This document shows positions 50,023 to 60,268 of a stretch of 64,000 nt of DNA, in pieces. Both the position numbers and the translations under genes were made by a program. The DNA comes from Watersipora subatra (taxonomy: Eukaryota > Bryozoa > Gymnolaemata > Cheilostomatida > Watersiporidae), in NCBI RefSeq assembly GCF_963576615.1, contig NC_088714.1, forward strand, positions 25,974,558 through 26,038,557. Direction: 5' to 3'. Below the pieces are notes generated by a model, which saw only the letters and a list, made by a program, of their open reading frames with translations, ran no database searches and was not told where the DNA came from. How positions within the stretch are numbered: position 1 is the first letter of the stretch; each line of letters opens with the position of its first letter.

Positions 50023-53000
50023 GTAATTGTAATTATATGCATAATATGTTATAATTACAATTCGACTGAGAAACCTTCCAAAAGAAACATGTAGCTTGAT
50101 GCTTATGTACCTGAGCAGGCTGAAGTAGAGACCATGAATGTAGGGGAAATCCCTTCACAAGGAATAGAGTCTTCTAGAAAACAGCTTACAGATACCTCAT
50201 ACTCTATACCAGGAACAAGCCCAGATAATGTTGTGGTTATTCTTTCAGAGTTTGAATCATGAGTAATATGGCCAGAGGATGTTATCACCTTGCTACTAAG
50301 CCTTGCCTTTACCTCATACCTAAAATATTTAATATGAAACATACAGGAAAGGCAAGAATCCATCTTTTAACATAATATATATATATACATGTATATAGAT
50401 CTACATGTATATATATATATGAATATATAGTAACTAAAAGCAGGTACAAAAGCATATAATATAGTGTTTTAGTCCAACCGCACCTTATGAGTGCATCACA
50501 CGAAACAGATTTGTAGCGCAATTACTAAAAGTTTACTTTTTTCTTAATATTATTTTTTAAATATATATATGTATATATACATAAAGTGGATGCTGCACAA
50601 TTCATTACAGAGTGCTCAATGATAAATCAGAGCTAAAATATAAAATATCTAAAAGTGAAACTTCCCACATACATCTTCTATTCTCTATCTTTGAAGAAGG
50701 GATACTTGTACCCTTCTTCACAGATATAGAAGAAGGGTCCAAGTCTTGGATAATATGCAGAGCAGCATCAACCAGGAAGTCGAGGTACGTCACAAAGCCA
50801 TTACCTAATACAAAAAACACCTTCGGCAGGTCTTATGGAGCCAGCTCAATGCCAGAAATCAAGTTATGGCAATAAAGACCTATGCACTGCCAGTAATAAG
50901 ATATCCAGCAGGCATAATAAAGTGGACTGAGGAAACCATCAAAGAAACAGATATAGCAACTTGTAAACTGCTGACCATGCATGGAGCACTCCACCCAAAA
51001 TTTGATACTACTAGATTGTATCTCGATAGGAAAGATGGAGGTAAGGGACTCAAAAGTGCACAGCAGACAGTGAAAGAAGAAGAACAAAGCATCAAAGCCT
51101 ATGCAGCCTCCATGGCTACTTCACACAAGTTGCTAGTTGAATTTCAATCGGTTGCTTTGACAATGGAGCTTTGCCGTGATGATGAGGAAATTGACTGGCA
51201 CATGAAACCTCTTCATGGTGCTTACCACCAACAAATATCTAAGGTTGGCAATCTTCACCAGACATATATGTGGCTGAACAAAGGAAACCTAACGGCCAAT
51301 ACAGAGTCGCTAATCATGGCAGCCCAGGAGCAAGTGCTCTCAACAAGGCAACTCCAAACGAAAATCTATCACACTAGAGACGATCCTAGATGCAGACTGT
51401 GCAAAGATGCACCTGAGACCATCCAACACATCATCAGTGGATGCAGGCAGCTAGCAGGGAACGCATACACTGAGCGGCATAATCATGTCGCAGGTGTTGT
51501 GTATAGAAGTCTATGTGATTAGGATGGTTTTAATAAACCACAACACTGGTGGGAAGCTCCTGGTAAGGTCAATAAAAATGACCGCGCTAAGATCCTCTGG
51601 GACTTTTACATCCAGACTGACAAGCATGTCTTAGCAAACCAACCAGATATGGTGGTGATAGACATGGAGAACAAGAGGGCTACTATAAAATATATAGCAG
51701 TACCCAATGACTACAATATAGCCAGCAAAGAAAAAAAAAGGTAGAGAAATATCTCTCCCTTGGAGAAGAGATTGAAAAATGCTTGGATGTAAGTACAACT
51801 GTAATCCCAATAGTCATTGGGGCACTGAGCGCAATAACACCGGCGCATAAATTGTGCTTGCCCAAATACCAACAGCAATCAACTCAGATGAGTTGCAGAA
51901 AAGTGCTCTATGGAACCAGCTAAAATCTTGAGGCGAGTGCTCAAACTCCCAAGTCTCTGGTAAGAGACCGTGTTAGAGCAAAAATTACCACCCAAACGGG
52001 TTGACCGTGGTGAGGAATCAATTATATCTGCTATATAAACTTCAATCATTGTCTGTCTGTCTGTCTGCATGTGAGATTGAGTGTCCGCCTTATAGAGTAC
52101 CGTACTTTTCGGATTATTAGCCGCTACTAGGTATCTAGGACGCATTAACGGGAATCTCCAGTTAGTACACGCTTCTATTATACATAACCTATTCATCGTT
52201 TGCCATTTTCTCACAAAAGTGATGTAATAATTACAACTCCATGGCTTTCTTTTAGCTTCATGACACGCGATGATTTTTTGTCTTTGACAGATTAGGGCTA
52301 ATTTGTTTTCGGCAAAACGATATCGACAATAGACTCTCTCGATATTAGAATTTGGCGATTAAACTTTATTAACGCTATGAAACACGATGTCGTTTTTGTG
52401 AACCTTTATTTCTGGCTTTTCTTAAGGTTCGATTGCTAAATTGCTGTTAAGGTCACTACTTTTCACGCGGACAAACGTATTATCTCAAGTAGGAATAGCA
52501 TCTAGATTCTCTCACCTTTGATCAGACAAAGACACTACAATATTTTATTTTTAAATAACATATCGTCGTACCAGTATCGGCGTATTCAGAGTTTTGATGG
52601 ATAGCTGTTGGTGGAACTGTAACTTTTTTATACACATACACTTCTATGCAAGAATTGCTATTATTAATTCAACATATTCACAAGTTTTATTTTGTTTTCT
52701 CAGTTCGTATTAATTGTATCATTATCGAATCATCTCATATTGTAATCGTAGCAAAACAGACTCAATTTAGCTATGACTTGCTAATTATTTTACTGTTACA
52801 TCTAAACCTTGTTATAGCTGTTTTATTTTTAAAATTTATTTGACCTGCATGAAACATTTTTGTCATGATATGAAGTTTAAAAGTTGTTTGACAAAGTAAG
52901 TTTGAAAACCTTTACAGTTGTTTTAGCTAGAATGGCAAATGTTGTTATATGTTAAATACAAATCCATTTTCTGTTCAGTCTTTTTTATTACCCGGGCAAC

Positions 53001-55401
53001 GCTGGGTTGTACAGCTAGATGTATTAGCATACACATCTTTCCTTTTAAGCCTAACCAATTAGTTTTTGGTATTTAATTTCACATTTTGCAACAAACATTT
53101 GTAAGATTACTGTAAGATTTATCGTGTAAGATTGCAAGTAGGGGCCTATCAGTTATTTTCCACTCTCTTATACTTACATACATTTACATACTTTGAGAAA
53201 TACCTACATATATAGAAGATATGTAAATTTAAATTCTTTTATTAAATTTATAAACTTCTTATGACTTTTGAATTTATAATATAAGTTTTTTAAAGTTTTT
53301 TTCATTGTTGTTATTATGTCAACTTGCATTCTTTTAAACATAAATTGAGAATTGTGTTTGGAGTCATAACATTATTCATTTCCTATCACTGTTATTATTA
53401 CTTGATTAGTTTTCAATCTTTATTATTAATATTATTCTTTTATTCAACCATTTTTGGCAGACATTGTTCTAATAAAATTTCAACTACAAAATACTATGAT
53501 ATTCTGTCATATTTTTAGTATCGTCGTATTCAAAGAATTGATGGATAGTTTCTGGTGGGACAGTAACCTTTTTAAACCCACAGACTTTTATGCAAGAATT
53601 GTTATTATTAGTTCAACATATTCACAAATTTTATTTTGTTTTCTCAGTTTGTATTAATTGTATCATTACCGTATCATCTTTTATTGTAATTGTTGCAAAA
53701 CCGACTTAATTTAGCCATTAATTGCTAATTATTTGAAATTTACATCTAATCCCTTTTACAACTGTTTGATTTTTTTTAATTTATTAGACTGGCAGAAAAC
53801 CTTTTCCTCATGATATGAAATTTGAAAGTTACAGTTGTTTGACAAAGTTTGATAAACTTTACAGTTGTTTTTATTTTCTCTTAATTTATTTCAACTACAA
53901 AAAACACTTTTCTCATGATAGGTTACCTATCATGTTTTCTCTTGTTACCTATGTAGTTTGAATGTTAGAATGGCAAATGTTGTTATATATGTTAAATACA
54001 AATAGATTTTCTGTGCAAAGACTTTTTTATTACCTGGCCACAAGTACAGCTTATGGTTTACAATGTTGAAAAAATACTTTACCGAAGTTGTTTTCTCGCT
54101 TTGAAGCGGATTAAAATTTACATTCTTTCATTTTAATGAGAAATTTGTTTCGGATCTCGAACTTCTGGAACTGATTATGTTCGAGAACTGAGGTTCCACT
54201 ATACGTTATCAAAGGATATCGGTCACTGAAAGTTATGAAATTTTAAATTTACATTAGTTTCAAAACCTTTACAGTTGTTTTATTTATTTTTAAATCAATT
54301 GTCCTGCACAAAACCTTTTCCTCATGATATGAAGTTTTGAAAGTTGTAGTTGTTTCAAAAAGTTTGAAAACTTTACAGTGGTTTTATTTTCTCCCTTAAT
54401 TTATTTCATCGACAACAAACACTTCTTTCATGATATGTAGTTAGAAAGTTAAAATGGCAGATGTTGTTATATGTTAAATACAAAGGAAATTTCTGTGCAA
54501 TGACTCTTTTTACTACCTGGGCAACGCCGAGTAGCACAGCTAGGCTTGTGGCCGTGGCGTCACTCGGGGATGCGCGGGAGACCTTTTTCGCCCCGAGTAC
54601 AGCGAGAGTCTCTAGGCGCGGCTTTCCGGATGAATGAGTTGGCGAGTGCGAGGCGATTGATTGCAAAGCGATTGAGCGCTAGGCGATTGATTGCGAGTGC
54701 AAGGCAGTTGGTTGCGAGACGATTGGTTGCAAGTGCAAGGTGATTGATTGCAAGGCGAGTGCGAGGGGATTGATTGCAAGGCGAGTGCGAGGTGATTGAT
54801 TGCAAGGCGAGTGCGAGGCAATTGATTGTGAGGCGATTGAGTGCAAGGCGATTGATTGTAAGGCGAGTGGGAAGTGATGGCAAGGCGAGTGCGAGGCGAT
54901 TGATTGCAAGGCGATTGATTGCGAGGAGAGTGCAAGGCAATTGACTGCGAGGTGCGCAGCCCAATTGATTGCAAGGCAGGTGCGGGCCGATTGATTGCAA
55001 GGCGATTGATTGCGAGTGCTAACCGTTTGATTGCGAGGCGAGTGCAAAAGCGTGATTGTCAACTGCTTGGCGGGTAAAGACTGGCCAGCCGAGGTGGGGG
55101 CTCAGCGGCAGAAGTGCGCAATCGTCAACTGCAAATATTATAGACGGGTTTGAACGGATACATGAATCTAGACACATGAATCTAGAATATATACTAGATT
55201 TTACACGCATCGAGCTGTAAGACACATTGCAGATTTCTATTGTTCTCCCTAACATTGAACTGTATATGTGCATACATACTCTGATCAGGGCAAGAATTTC
55301 ATTAGACTGCATATTTGGAGTTGTTTTACAGTATGAAGGACAACTCTCAATAAACCTTATGCTGCATGTGAATCTGCTCCTGTAGGCGGGTAATGCAGCT
55401 A

Positions 55402-55467
<66 letters not shown>

Positions 55468-56227
55468 GTATATATATATCTATATATACATGTATATATA
55501 ATTATATAGGCGTTGACTATATAGATATATATCTATATAGATATATTTATCATAGTGGTGAATTCAAATTTTATATATATACATAATTTGAATTCATCAT
55601 TATAGAAGTTCCAACATAAAAATATAAAGTGCTATGATTTATGTGGGTGACTATTGAACGATTGACAAAATAAACCAGAATAGCCACCAGGCTAAATCGA
55701 TGACAAAAAGATTTATTGTAAATTATGCTAGAAGTTACAATACACAATGCTTTAAGGCTACAATGCAAACACGAGTCATTTGATCGTAGTGGCGGTATTT
55801 GAGCATGTACGCCGGGATGTACACAGCGAGTACTGTACTGTTTTAAACTTGCAAGACCCTACCCATGTTAAGCATATTATGTAGCTGGAAATATCATAAA
55901 TCATCTGATCACCAAAGTTATTTGCATTCTGTCACGAAATTGGTGTTCTAGTATGAATATTAGCCAAAGCATTATAGCTTTAAAAAATCTTTAAGAAGCT
56001 CCTTGGTAGGGCTTTTTAAGAAGTTTTATCATTTGCAGCATCAGTTCACATTGCTAGACAAAATTTTAAACTTGCATAATGAAGAACTACAAAAGATTAC
56101 AATACTTACTTAGCGGGTGGCTCAAAGCCCACCATTAACTGGTTCCAAGAAGCAAAAGAGATGGTGACACCGCTGCGTGTTGACTTTTCTTGTCTTCCAC
56201 TTATTTGTGTTGTGAGCTGAGCAGCTT
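43571..56227 (-). CDS. Receptor gene 2: inverted, shortened paralogue of gene 1 (4 exons seen)
   Basis: The exons on the minus strand, 5' to 3', are 56227-56110 (FN3-A first part), 50319-50111 (FN3-A second part), 48567-48523 (stalk) and 43848-43571 (membrane helix and tail, ending TAA). Phases 1/2, 2/1, 1/1 and 1/0 agree, so the four splice in frame. The FN3-B and FN3-C exons of gene 1 have no counterpart in the 1.5 kb between 50111 and 48567, which instead holds a repeat element and (TA)n arrays. FTP exons were not found up to the right edge; they may lie beyond it or be lost. The introns contain a non-LTR element, Helitron-like copies and a Gypsy. It is either a shorter receptor or a gene in decay; intact splice sites and frames favour the first. 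Confidence 0.7.
43849..44430 (-). other. Intron of gene 2, part before the Gypsy
   Basis: AT-rich sequence. The homologue of the gcag seen at 23626 in gene 1 is mutated here to gcat, which supports atttttag as the true acceptor in both genes. Nothing else is recognised. Confidence 0.5.
44431..48000 (-). mobile_element. Ty3/Gypsy element 2, degenerate, in an intron of gene 2
   Basis: On the minus strand the order is Gag capsid-like (about 47270-47100), a zinc-knuckle remnant (about 46870, CW-x-x-G-x-x-GH), protease (about 46370, LLDTG followed by TTNLL), RT and RNase H. The RT has [17 protein letters not shown] at 45540-45480, then [13 protein letters not shown], a [12 protein letters not shown] box near 45190 and a [11 protein letters not shown] stretch near 45055. 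RNase H follows near 44770-44600. In this copy the second aspartate of the YLDD box reads as glycine, and there are many stops. It has the same orientation as gene 2 and no identifiable LTRs. Integrase was not seen. Confidence 0.82.
48001..48522 (-). other. Intron of gene 2, part after the Gypsy
   Basis: AT-rich sequence with a short (ATAC)n stretch near 48190. No exon is supported. Confidence 0.4.
48523..48567 (-). CDS. Gene 2 exon: extracellular stalk
   Basis: A 45-bp phase-1/phase-1 exon, acceptor attttgcag, donor GTAAAT on the minus strand. It encodes [15 protein letters not shown], three residues shorter than the gene 1 stalk (ETVKD to KFSP). The two cysteines of the gene 1 stalk are absent. 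The flanking intron sequence is also similar to gene 1 for some bases (CATTACAGTTT). Confidence 0.68.
48905..49060. repeat. (TA)n array
   Basis: About 90 bases of pure TA with TATG/TGTG-containing edges, in the intron of gene 2. Long frames over it are artefacts of the repeat. Confidence 0.9.
49087..49870. mobile_element. Unclassified repeat starting AGTGGAACTTTGATTCTCG
   Basis: The first 160 bases match, inverted, 54056-54203 (shared: GTGGAAC, TTCTCGAACATAATC, GAGAAAACAA-TTCGGTAAAG). This type of start (AGTGGAACC-C-GTTCTCGAA) is common at ends of DNA transposons, but I cannot name the superfamily. The right limit is uncertain. A minus-strand frame at 49791-49549 contains [15 protein letters not shown] and could be part of its body or chance. 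Confidence 0.5.
49900..50030. repeat. (TA)n array with (ATACAG) start
   Basis: Three TATATATACAGA blocks followed by about 90 bases of TA, 80 bases beyond the end of the gene 2 FN3-A exon. Confidence 0.9.
50111..50319 (-). CDS. Gene 2 exon: FN3-A, second part
   Basis: A 209-bp exon (phase 2 to 1) on the minus strand, acceptor atatttag, donor GTACAT. It encodes [37 protein letters not shown] and [16 protein letters not shown]. It is one codon longer than in gene 1. Over the last 27 full codons all five base differences from gene 1 are synonymous, which shows purifying selection or recent conversion. Confidence 0.85.
50590..52019 (+). mobile_element. Non-LTR retrotransposon with restriction-like endonuclease, copy 2
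   Basis: Same family as 34911-36478 but on the plus strand. Clear similarity starts near 50715 (a GAAGCCGAGGTACGTCACAA-like stretch follows) and runs to GGTGAGGAATCAATT at 52005-52019, the same 3' end as copy 1. It carries the thumb, the knuckle and the [12 protein letters not shown] endonuclease piece, with a stop near 51522 and a frameshift near 51740. A GAAGAAGGG/CCCTTCTTC inverted repeat sits at the 5' junction (50694-50722). TA-rich sequence borders the 5' side. It lies in an intron of gene 2, in antisense orientation. Confidence 0.8.
50866..51522 (+). pseudogene. RT thumb and zinc-knuckle ORF of copy 2
   Basis: A 218-residue frame that ends early at a TAG where copy 1 has a glutamate codon (CDEYG in copy 1). 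It holds [16 protein letters not shown] and [18 protein letters not shown]. The endonuclease part follows past the stop, in frame to about 51740. Confidence 0.8.
52020..52240 (+). repeat. Interspersed repeat with (TGTC)n start, copy 2
   Basis: Same family as 28041-28235, here on the plus strand: ATATCTGCTATATAAAC, TTGTCTGTCTGTCTG, GTCCGCCTTATAGAGTACCG, ACTAGGTATCTAGGA, then CCTATTCATCG and a GTGATGTAATAATT end. It follows the non-LTR element 3' end directly. Confidence 0.65.
52241..52559. other. Unassigned sequence
   Basis: Between the repeat at 52020-52240 and the first Helitron-like copy of the cluster. It may be the 5' part of that copy, but no 5' terminus is recognised. Confidence 0.35.
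52560..53018 (+). mobile_element. Helitron-like repeat, copy 2
   Basis: The right end is ACCCGGGCAACGCTGGGT, an ACCC/GGGT hairpin, followed by TGTACAGCTAG. A hairpin about 10 bases before a terminal CTRR (here CTAG, 53015-53018) is the hallmark of Helitron 3' ends. The internal landmarks TCATGATATGAAGTTTAAAAG and ATGGCAAATGTTGTTATATG, shortened here for space, recur in the next two copies. No Rep/helicase is encoded, so it is non-autonomous. Confidence 0.65.
53019..53514. other. Unassigned sequence between Helitron-like copies
   Basis: AT-rich; frames at 53324-53518 look like chance. It may include an unrecognised 5' end of the next copy. Confidence 0.35.
53515..54055 (+). mobile_element. 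Helitron-like repeat, copy 3
   Basis: Closely parallels copy 2 from TATCGTCGTATTCA-AGA to the end, with GTGGGACAGTAAC, TTCAACATATTCACAA and TTTTGTTTTCTCAGTT in the same order. An internal part (TTTTCTCATGATA then GTTACCTATCATG) is duplicated. The end reads TTACCTGGCCACAAGTACAGCTTAT, so the hairpin is damaged and CTAG has become CTTA. Confidence 0.62.
54056..54203 (-). repeat. Fragment of the repeat seen at 49087
   Basis: On the minus strand it reads AGTGGAACCTCAGTTCTCG and ATAATCAGTTCCAGAAGTTC, matching the start of 49087-49250. It splits copies 3 and 4 of the Helitron-like family. Confidence 0.6.
54245..54543 (+). mobile_element. Helitron-like repeat, copy 4
   Basis: Shorter copy with the same right half (CTCATGATATGAAGTTTT, ATGGCAGATGTTGTTATATG) and the end ACCTGGGCAACGCCGAGT-AGCACAGCTAG (CTAG at 54540-54543). 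Confidence 0.65.
54550..55080. repeat. Degenerate minisatellite of GCGATTGATTGCAAG / GCGAGTGCGAG units
   Basis: Two related short units, GCGATTGATTGCAAG (about 15 bp) and GCGAGTGCGAG (about 11 bp), alternate irregularly for about 450 bp starting near 54640. GC content is far above the surroundings. The long minus-strand frames here are by-products of the repeat. At 55399-55402 a GGGTAATGCAGCTAG end followed by (TA)n looks like another Helitron-like terminus, so the array may be the core of such an element. Confidence 0.8.
55081..55402. other. Sequence between minisatellite and CTAG end
   Basis: Unassigned, ending in GGCGGGTAATGCAGCTAG at 55385-55402. The following base is T, as required for Helitron insertion at A-T. 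Confidence 0.45.
55403..55465. repeat. (TA)n array
   Basis: About 58 bases of pure TA directly after the CTAG end, followed by TA-rich palindromes (CTATATAGATATATATCTATATAG region, 55520-55545). Confidence 0.9.
55466..56109 (-). other. Intron of gene 2, 5' part
   Basis: AT-rich, with an inverted ATTTGAATTC... pair at 55560-55595 (GAATTCAAAT-T and AATTTGAATTC). No exon is supported apart from the one that starts at 56110. Confidence 0.45.
56110..56227 (-). CDS. Gene 2 exon: FN3-A, first part
   Basis: A 118-bp exon (phase 1 to 2) on the minus strand, acceptor ccttttag, donor GTAAGT; same length and phase as gene 1 14456-14573. It encodes [16 protein letters not shown] and [18 protein letters not shown]. 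Changes from gene 1 concentrate in its middle (STRSG against STYTS). Confidence 0.8.
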
Positions 56228-57000
56228 CTAAAAGGAATTCGATGAATTAATCTGTTATTTAAAAGCAAAAAGTTAAAATGAAAACTTTGCATCCAATATT
56301 AATTTGGTTAAAAATGTAATTTATATGTTGAAATCGTTGTATGTTTGAGCCAAATTTTTTATTAGAATGGACTGCATTACACTCAATACTTTTTGCGGCT
56401 AAGAATATATGATAATTTTTTTTAATATCCTGCAGGCAGCTATGCACAGCATTGCAACAGATATCATAAGTAATAAAAAATAAGGTCAAAACTTAAATTA
56501 ATAGAGCAGCAACAAACAAAAAACATTTTATTGATATTTTACTATAAACAGAGCCATTAAAATGTAGGCTCAAAATTATATAGATTTCGTGTTTGAGGTA
56601 CTTCTTGAAATACTTGGCAATACTTAATTTAATTTAAACTGGGTTATTGTAAATTATCATTACTTATACAGTGAAGCACTGGGTTACATGGTTCCTGAAT
56701 TATAAGTTTTTTCAGCTTATGAAATGAAATACAAAGTTTTCCCGCTTTTAATTACGGCATTAACAAATATGTCTCTCAAAATTCAATTTTGACAGTCATG
56801 TTTCAAGAATATCATTGTTCATCTTTTTATATCAATTTAGTTTATAAGATTGATTGACTAAATTAAGGTCGGTTAAAAATTACAGTCTAAGCAAATATAG
56901 AGCACAGAGCTGGAAACATATTGGTACTAACAGGTTAAGACAATAACAAAGTTAGGTTAGGTATCAGACTGTAAGGCAGAGCACAGGGATTAGGCCGTAG
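56228..57000. other. Upstream of the gene 2 exons; unassigned
   Basis: By analogy with gene 1 an FTP exon would be expected within 2 kb upstream on the minus strand. I find none here; the sequence becomes GC-richer near 56950 where Gypsy 3 approaches. Confidence 0.4.
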
Positions 57001-57353
57001 CAATAAATATGTTGGCTACCATGATCGTAGGACCAAGCTTCCAAGCTACCGAGAAAGGACCGGCCACTGGTAAAAACTTGGACTATCGAGAGAAAGATTA
57101 AGGAACTGAGAAGAAGACTGAGAAGAAACCGTATGTAAGACAAAAAAATACTTTGATTTACAGTCTAGGCATAGACTGGACTGTAACTAAAACTGCGACT
57201 AAGAGCTCGGCAAGCTTTTCTTAATGACTAAATATGGATGGCCGATGATCAAGGAATGCAGACCAAGAAACGGATCGGCTAGCAGAGGTCATTGAATGGA
57301 AAAGTCATTGGAAAAGCCGTCTTTGAGATCCGCTTTGTGCCAAGTATGGCATC

Positions 57354-57665
57354 TTGCCCAGGCAGGCATGCAATAAGCTGAGCACACTGAGACAAGCCAG
57401 GGTCACCTCCCTTTGGGAGCACACCTGCTTGTTGGCAAAGCTAGTCCGGAGAGCAATCGACAACCTGCCAGGCCCCTACAAAACCAATTTAGTCAAAGAG
57501 CTGCTTTGTAGATCGATCCATCAAACCGGCTTTTGGCGACACTCACTGGCTATGCCTGTAGCTACCCTCACAGAGACTGTTTGCGCTGAAACAGAATTTC
57601 TACAGATTAAATTTGAGTTCAAGAGGTTGACCAACATCCAGCCCATAGACGAAACCCCGGAGTAG
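57354..57665 (+). pseudogene. Gypsy 3 Gag fragment
   Basis: A 103-residue frame with an LVKELLCRSIHQTGF stretch and many helices, in the position of Gag capsid before the zinc knuckle at 57798. The stop at 57663-57665 separates it from the knuckle. Confidence 0.6.
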
Positions 57666-60268
57666 CAGGCAGTTGTGAACCAGGACTAGGCCATAGGTCA
57701 GTTGACCAGGCTCATCCAGCCACTGACACAACAAGTGAAACAGCTATAGTAGAAAAAAAGCTGGACCCTGGAGAGGAAGGAGCCAAAATCTTTACAGTGC
57801 TAGAACTGTACGACTCTTGAACATGTGCATTGGCTCTGTTCTAAGAAACCAGCACAACAGAGAAACTACAACACGCCACAACAGTAGTGTCAACTACTGG
57901 TTGCTCTAAAGATGTAAACCTGTATTTCCTGGCTGAGGAAAATCAGTTGACCCTGACTGATTGACCAGACCAAAACTGAAAATGTCTGGCCAAGGGGGGC
58001 TGTAGCGCAGAAAAGCCAGTGCCATGAATAGGAGCCAACAAAGTAGAGGTTGCCCTCCGCCAGACTGGAAGTTGAAAAGATTCCCACCATGGCTGTCTAA
58101 AATTATTACCAGTCCCTGGAGGATCTGGAGCCCCGATCCCACAAAGATGGGTTTGACATATCGTCGGCTCAAGCTGGGTTACATCAGGCTACCCAACCAA
58201 GAGCGCACCGAAAAATCAGTAGAAGAGGAAATGGCCTGTACAGCGTTGAACACTTACCTATATTGCCGGGCTGACCTGTTTTCTGTCACGGACCTCGTTT
58301 CAAAGTTTTGTGTCCCTGGTTCATGCCTAAGGGTTGATAAAAAGATGACAGTGTAGTACACTGTCGAAAGCCTACCTTCAAGGCGATCGGACCAATTGAC
58401 GATTTTCAGGCTGGGCAGACTTTGTGGACATCTCAGAATGTTTTCTTGGCAGCCTCTAAAGTTCCTTAAGAAAATAAGTTTGCTTTGCTTAGCAGCAGTG
58501 GCATTGAGACAGCCCAGACACAAGCGCTGAGCCGGCCCACTCCACTAGTTTTGTCTTTTCTGAAAAGTTGGAAAAGTAACCTGTTTAGTTTTTACTTGAC
58601 ATCGGGTGTACCACAAACCTATTAAGCCAGCACATGTTCAACAAGCTTTCCTAAGCAGCGAGGAACTTGTTGGAAGAAAGCGACAGCCAGGAACTCATGG
58701 TGGATGAGACCAGGCTGTCTTGTTACATAGTCATATGGCTACCTATGTAACTAAGGGGCGTAAAGACCAATGAAGTCTTTGTGGTGAGCAAAATAAGTGA
58801 GGGCGCTATGTTATGAATGCCCTTTTTGGTGTCTTACCAGTGTGCCATGAAGTTTCAGCAACCTGTGGTGTCTGGGAATAGCCATCAGTTCACTTGTACG
58901 GATACATACGGCTGGTTGTTGCTCAGTAAAGTTCAGGTGATTTGCTACTTGGTGGTGCGAGGCCAAACTGAGATGGCCATTCAATGCAGAGTAACGACCC
59001 AGAACTACTACCAGTTAAGAGTGATGGAGGGCTATCCAGATAAACCACTACTGGCCACAAGCTTAAACTGGCTTAAGCCAAGGTGAAGCATCGTGGCATA
59101 GTGGTTCAATCTGACGGAGCCTGTCCTGTCACTTTTGAGCCGGTAAAACAGTGGGTACATACACGGGAAATGAAATGGATGACTAGCTATTGCTCTTGGA
59201 GATGATGGTGACACTCTCAACTGCAGACCTGTCAAAAAGAAGGATGTCAGCTTATGCAACGGATCTCTGTGCAGTGGTCCAGAATAACTGTAAAAAGTCG
59301 GGGATAGCAGAGCAGCACGCACGGCTGCTGACATGCTACCAGAGCACATTCAGCACCAGAGATAAGAATATGAACTGAACCTCTAAGGGGGAACATTCTA
59401 TTTCACTCAAGGAGGAAACCTATCCTATGTGCCAACTGCCGCATGGCTGGGCCCTGAAAAGAAGGTGGAGGCTGAGCATCAAGTTTAGAAGCTTTGGAAA
59501 AGAAGCTCATTTAGCTGGCTGGTGGCACATGAAGCTCCCCGTTGCTCCTGGTTTGGAAGAAAGACAAAAAGTGGCAGTTTTGTGTTGATTGCCGGTGGCT
59601 GAACACAGTCACCAAGCAGGATGCACATTCTCTTTCCTGAATTGATGACAGCATTTTGCACCATTTTGCAGCTGGTACTTTTACACTCTGAACCTGGGCA
59701 GCAGTTACTGGCAGGTACTGCTGGATGAAGACGCGCAAAAGAAGTGGGCCTTTGCTATGCGCTCCAGCTTTTGTTGGTGAAAGGTTTTACCCTTTGGATT
59801 CAACTCGGCACCAGCCACCTTCTAAAGGTTGACAAGTTGGTTGTTACATGGGCTACACCGGAAAACGCTGCTACTCTACCTGGATGATATCATAGTCATT
59901 GTCCCCCGACTTTGATACTCACTTACACTGGCTGTAAGGGGTGTTTCAACAACTGAAGAGAGCCAGCGTGACGCTAAAACCATCAAAGTGTAAGCTCTTC
60001 CAATTGCAGGGCCTATACCTAGACCATGTAGTGAGCAGGAAGAGAGTAGCTACCAATCAAAAAAGCCTAAGCGGTCTGTCAATGGCTGATCTCCAGAGGA
60101 CTTTGAAAGTTCCATGGCTTTTTAGAAATGGTAGTGTACTACGGACAGTACATACCCAACTTTTTCACTATAGCCTAGCGTCTGAACCAACTCATGAGCA
60201 AAAGAAACAAGTAAGTATGGGGCCAGGATGAGCAGGAAAACTTTAGCCAGCTAAAGGAGCATCTCACC

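Noticed and set aside
54560..55062. Minus-strand frames of 120-148 residues rich in NQS and RLAIN repeats
   Set aside because: They are by-products of the GATTGATTGC/GAGTGCGAG minisatellite; three frames overlap and none has a splice or start context.
57890..58523. Several overlapping frames on both strands as host exons
   Set aside because: They lie between Gag and RT of Gypsy 3, share its composition and have no splice sites.
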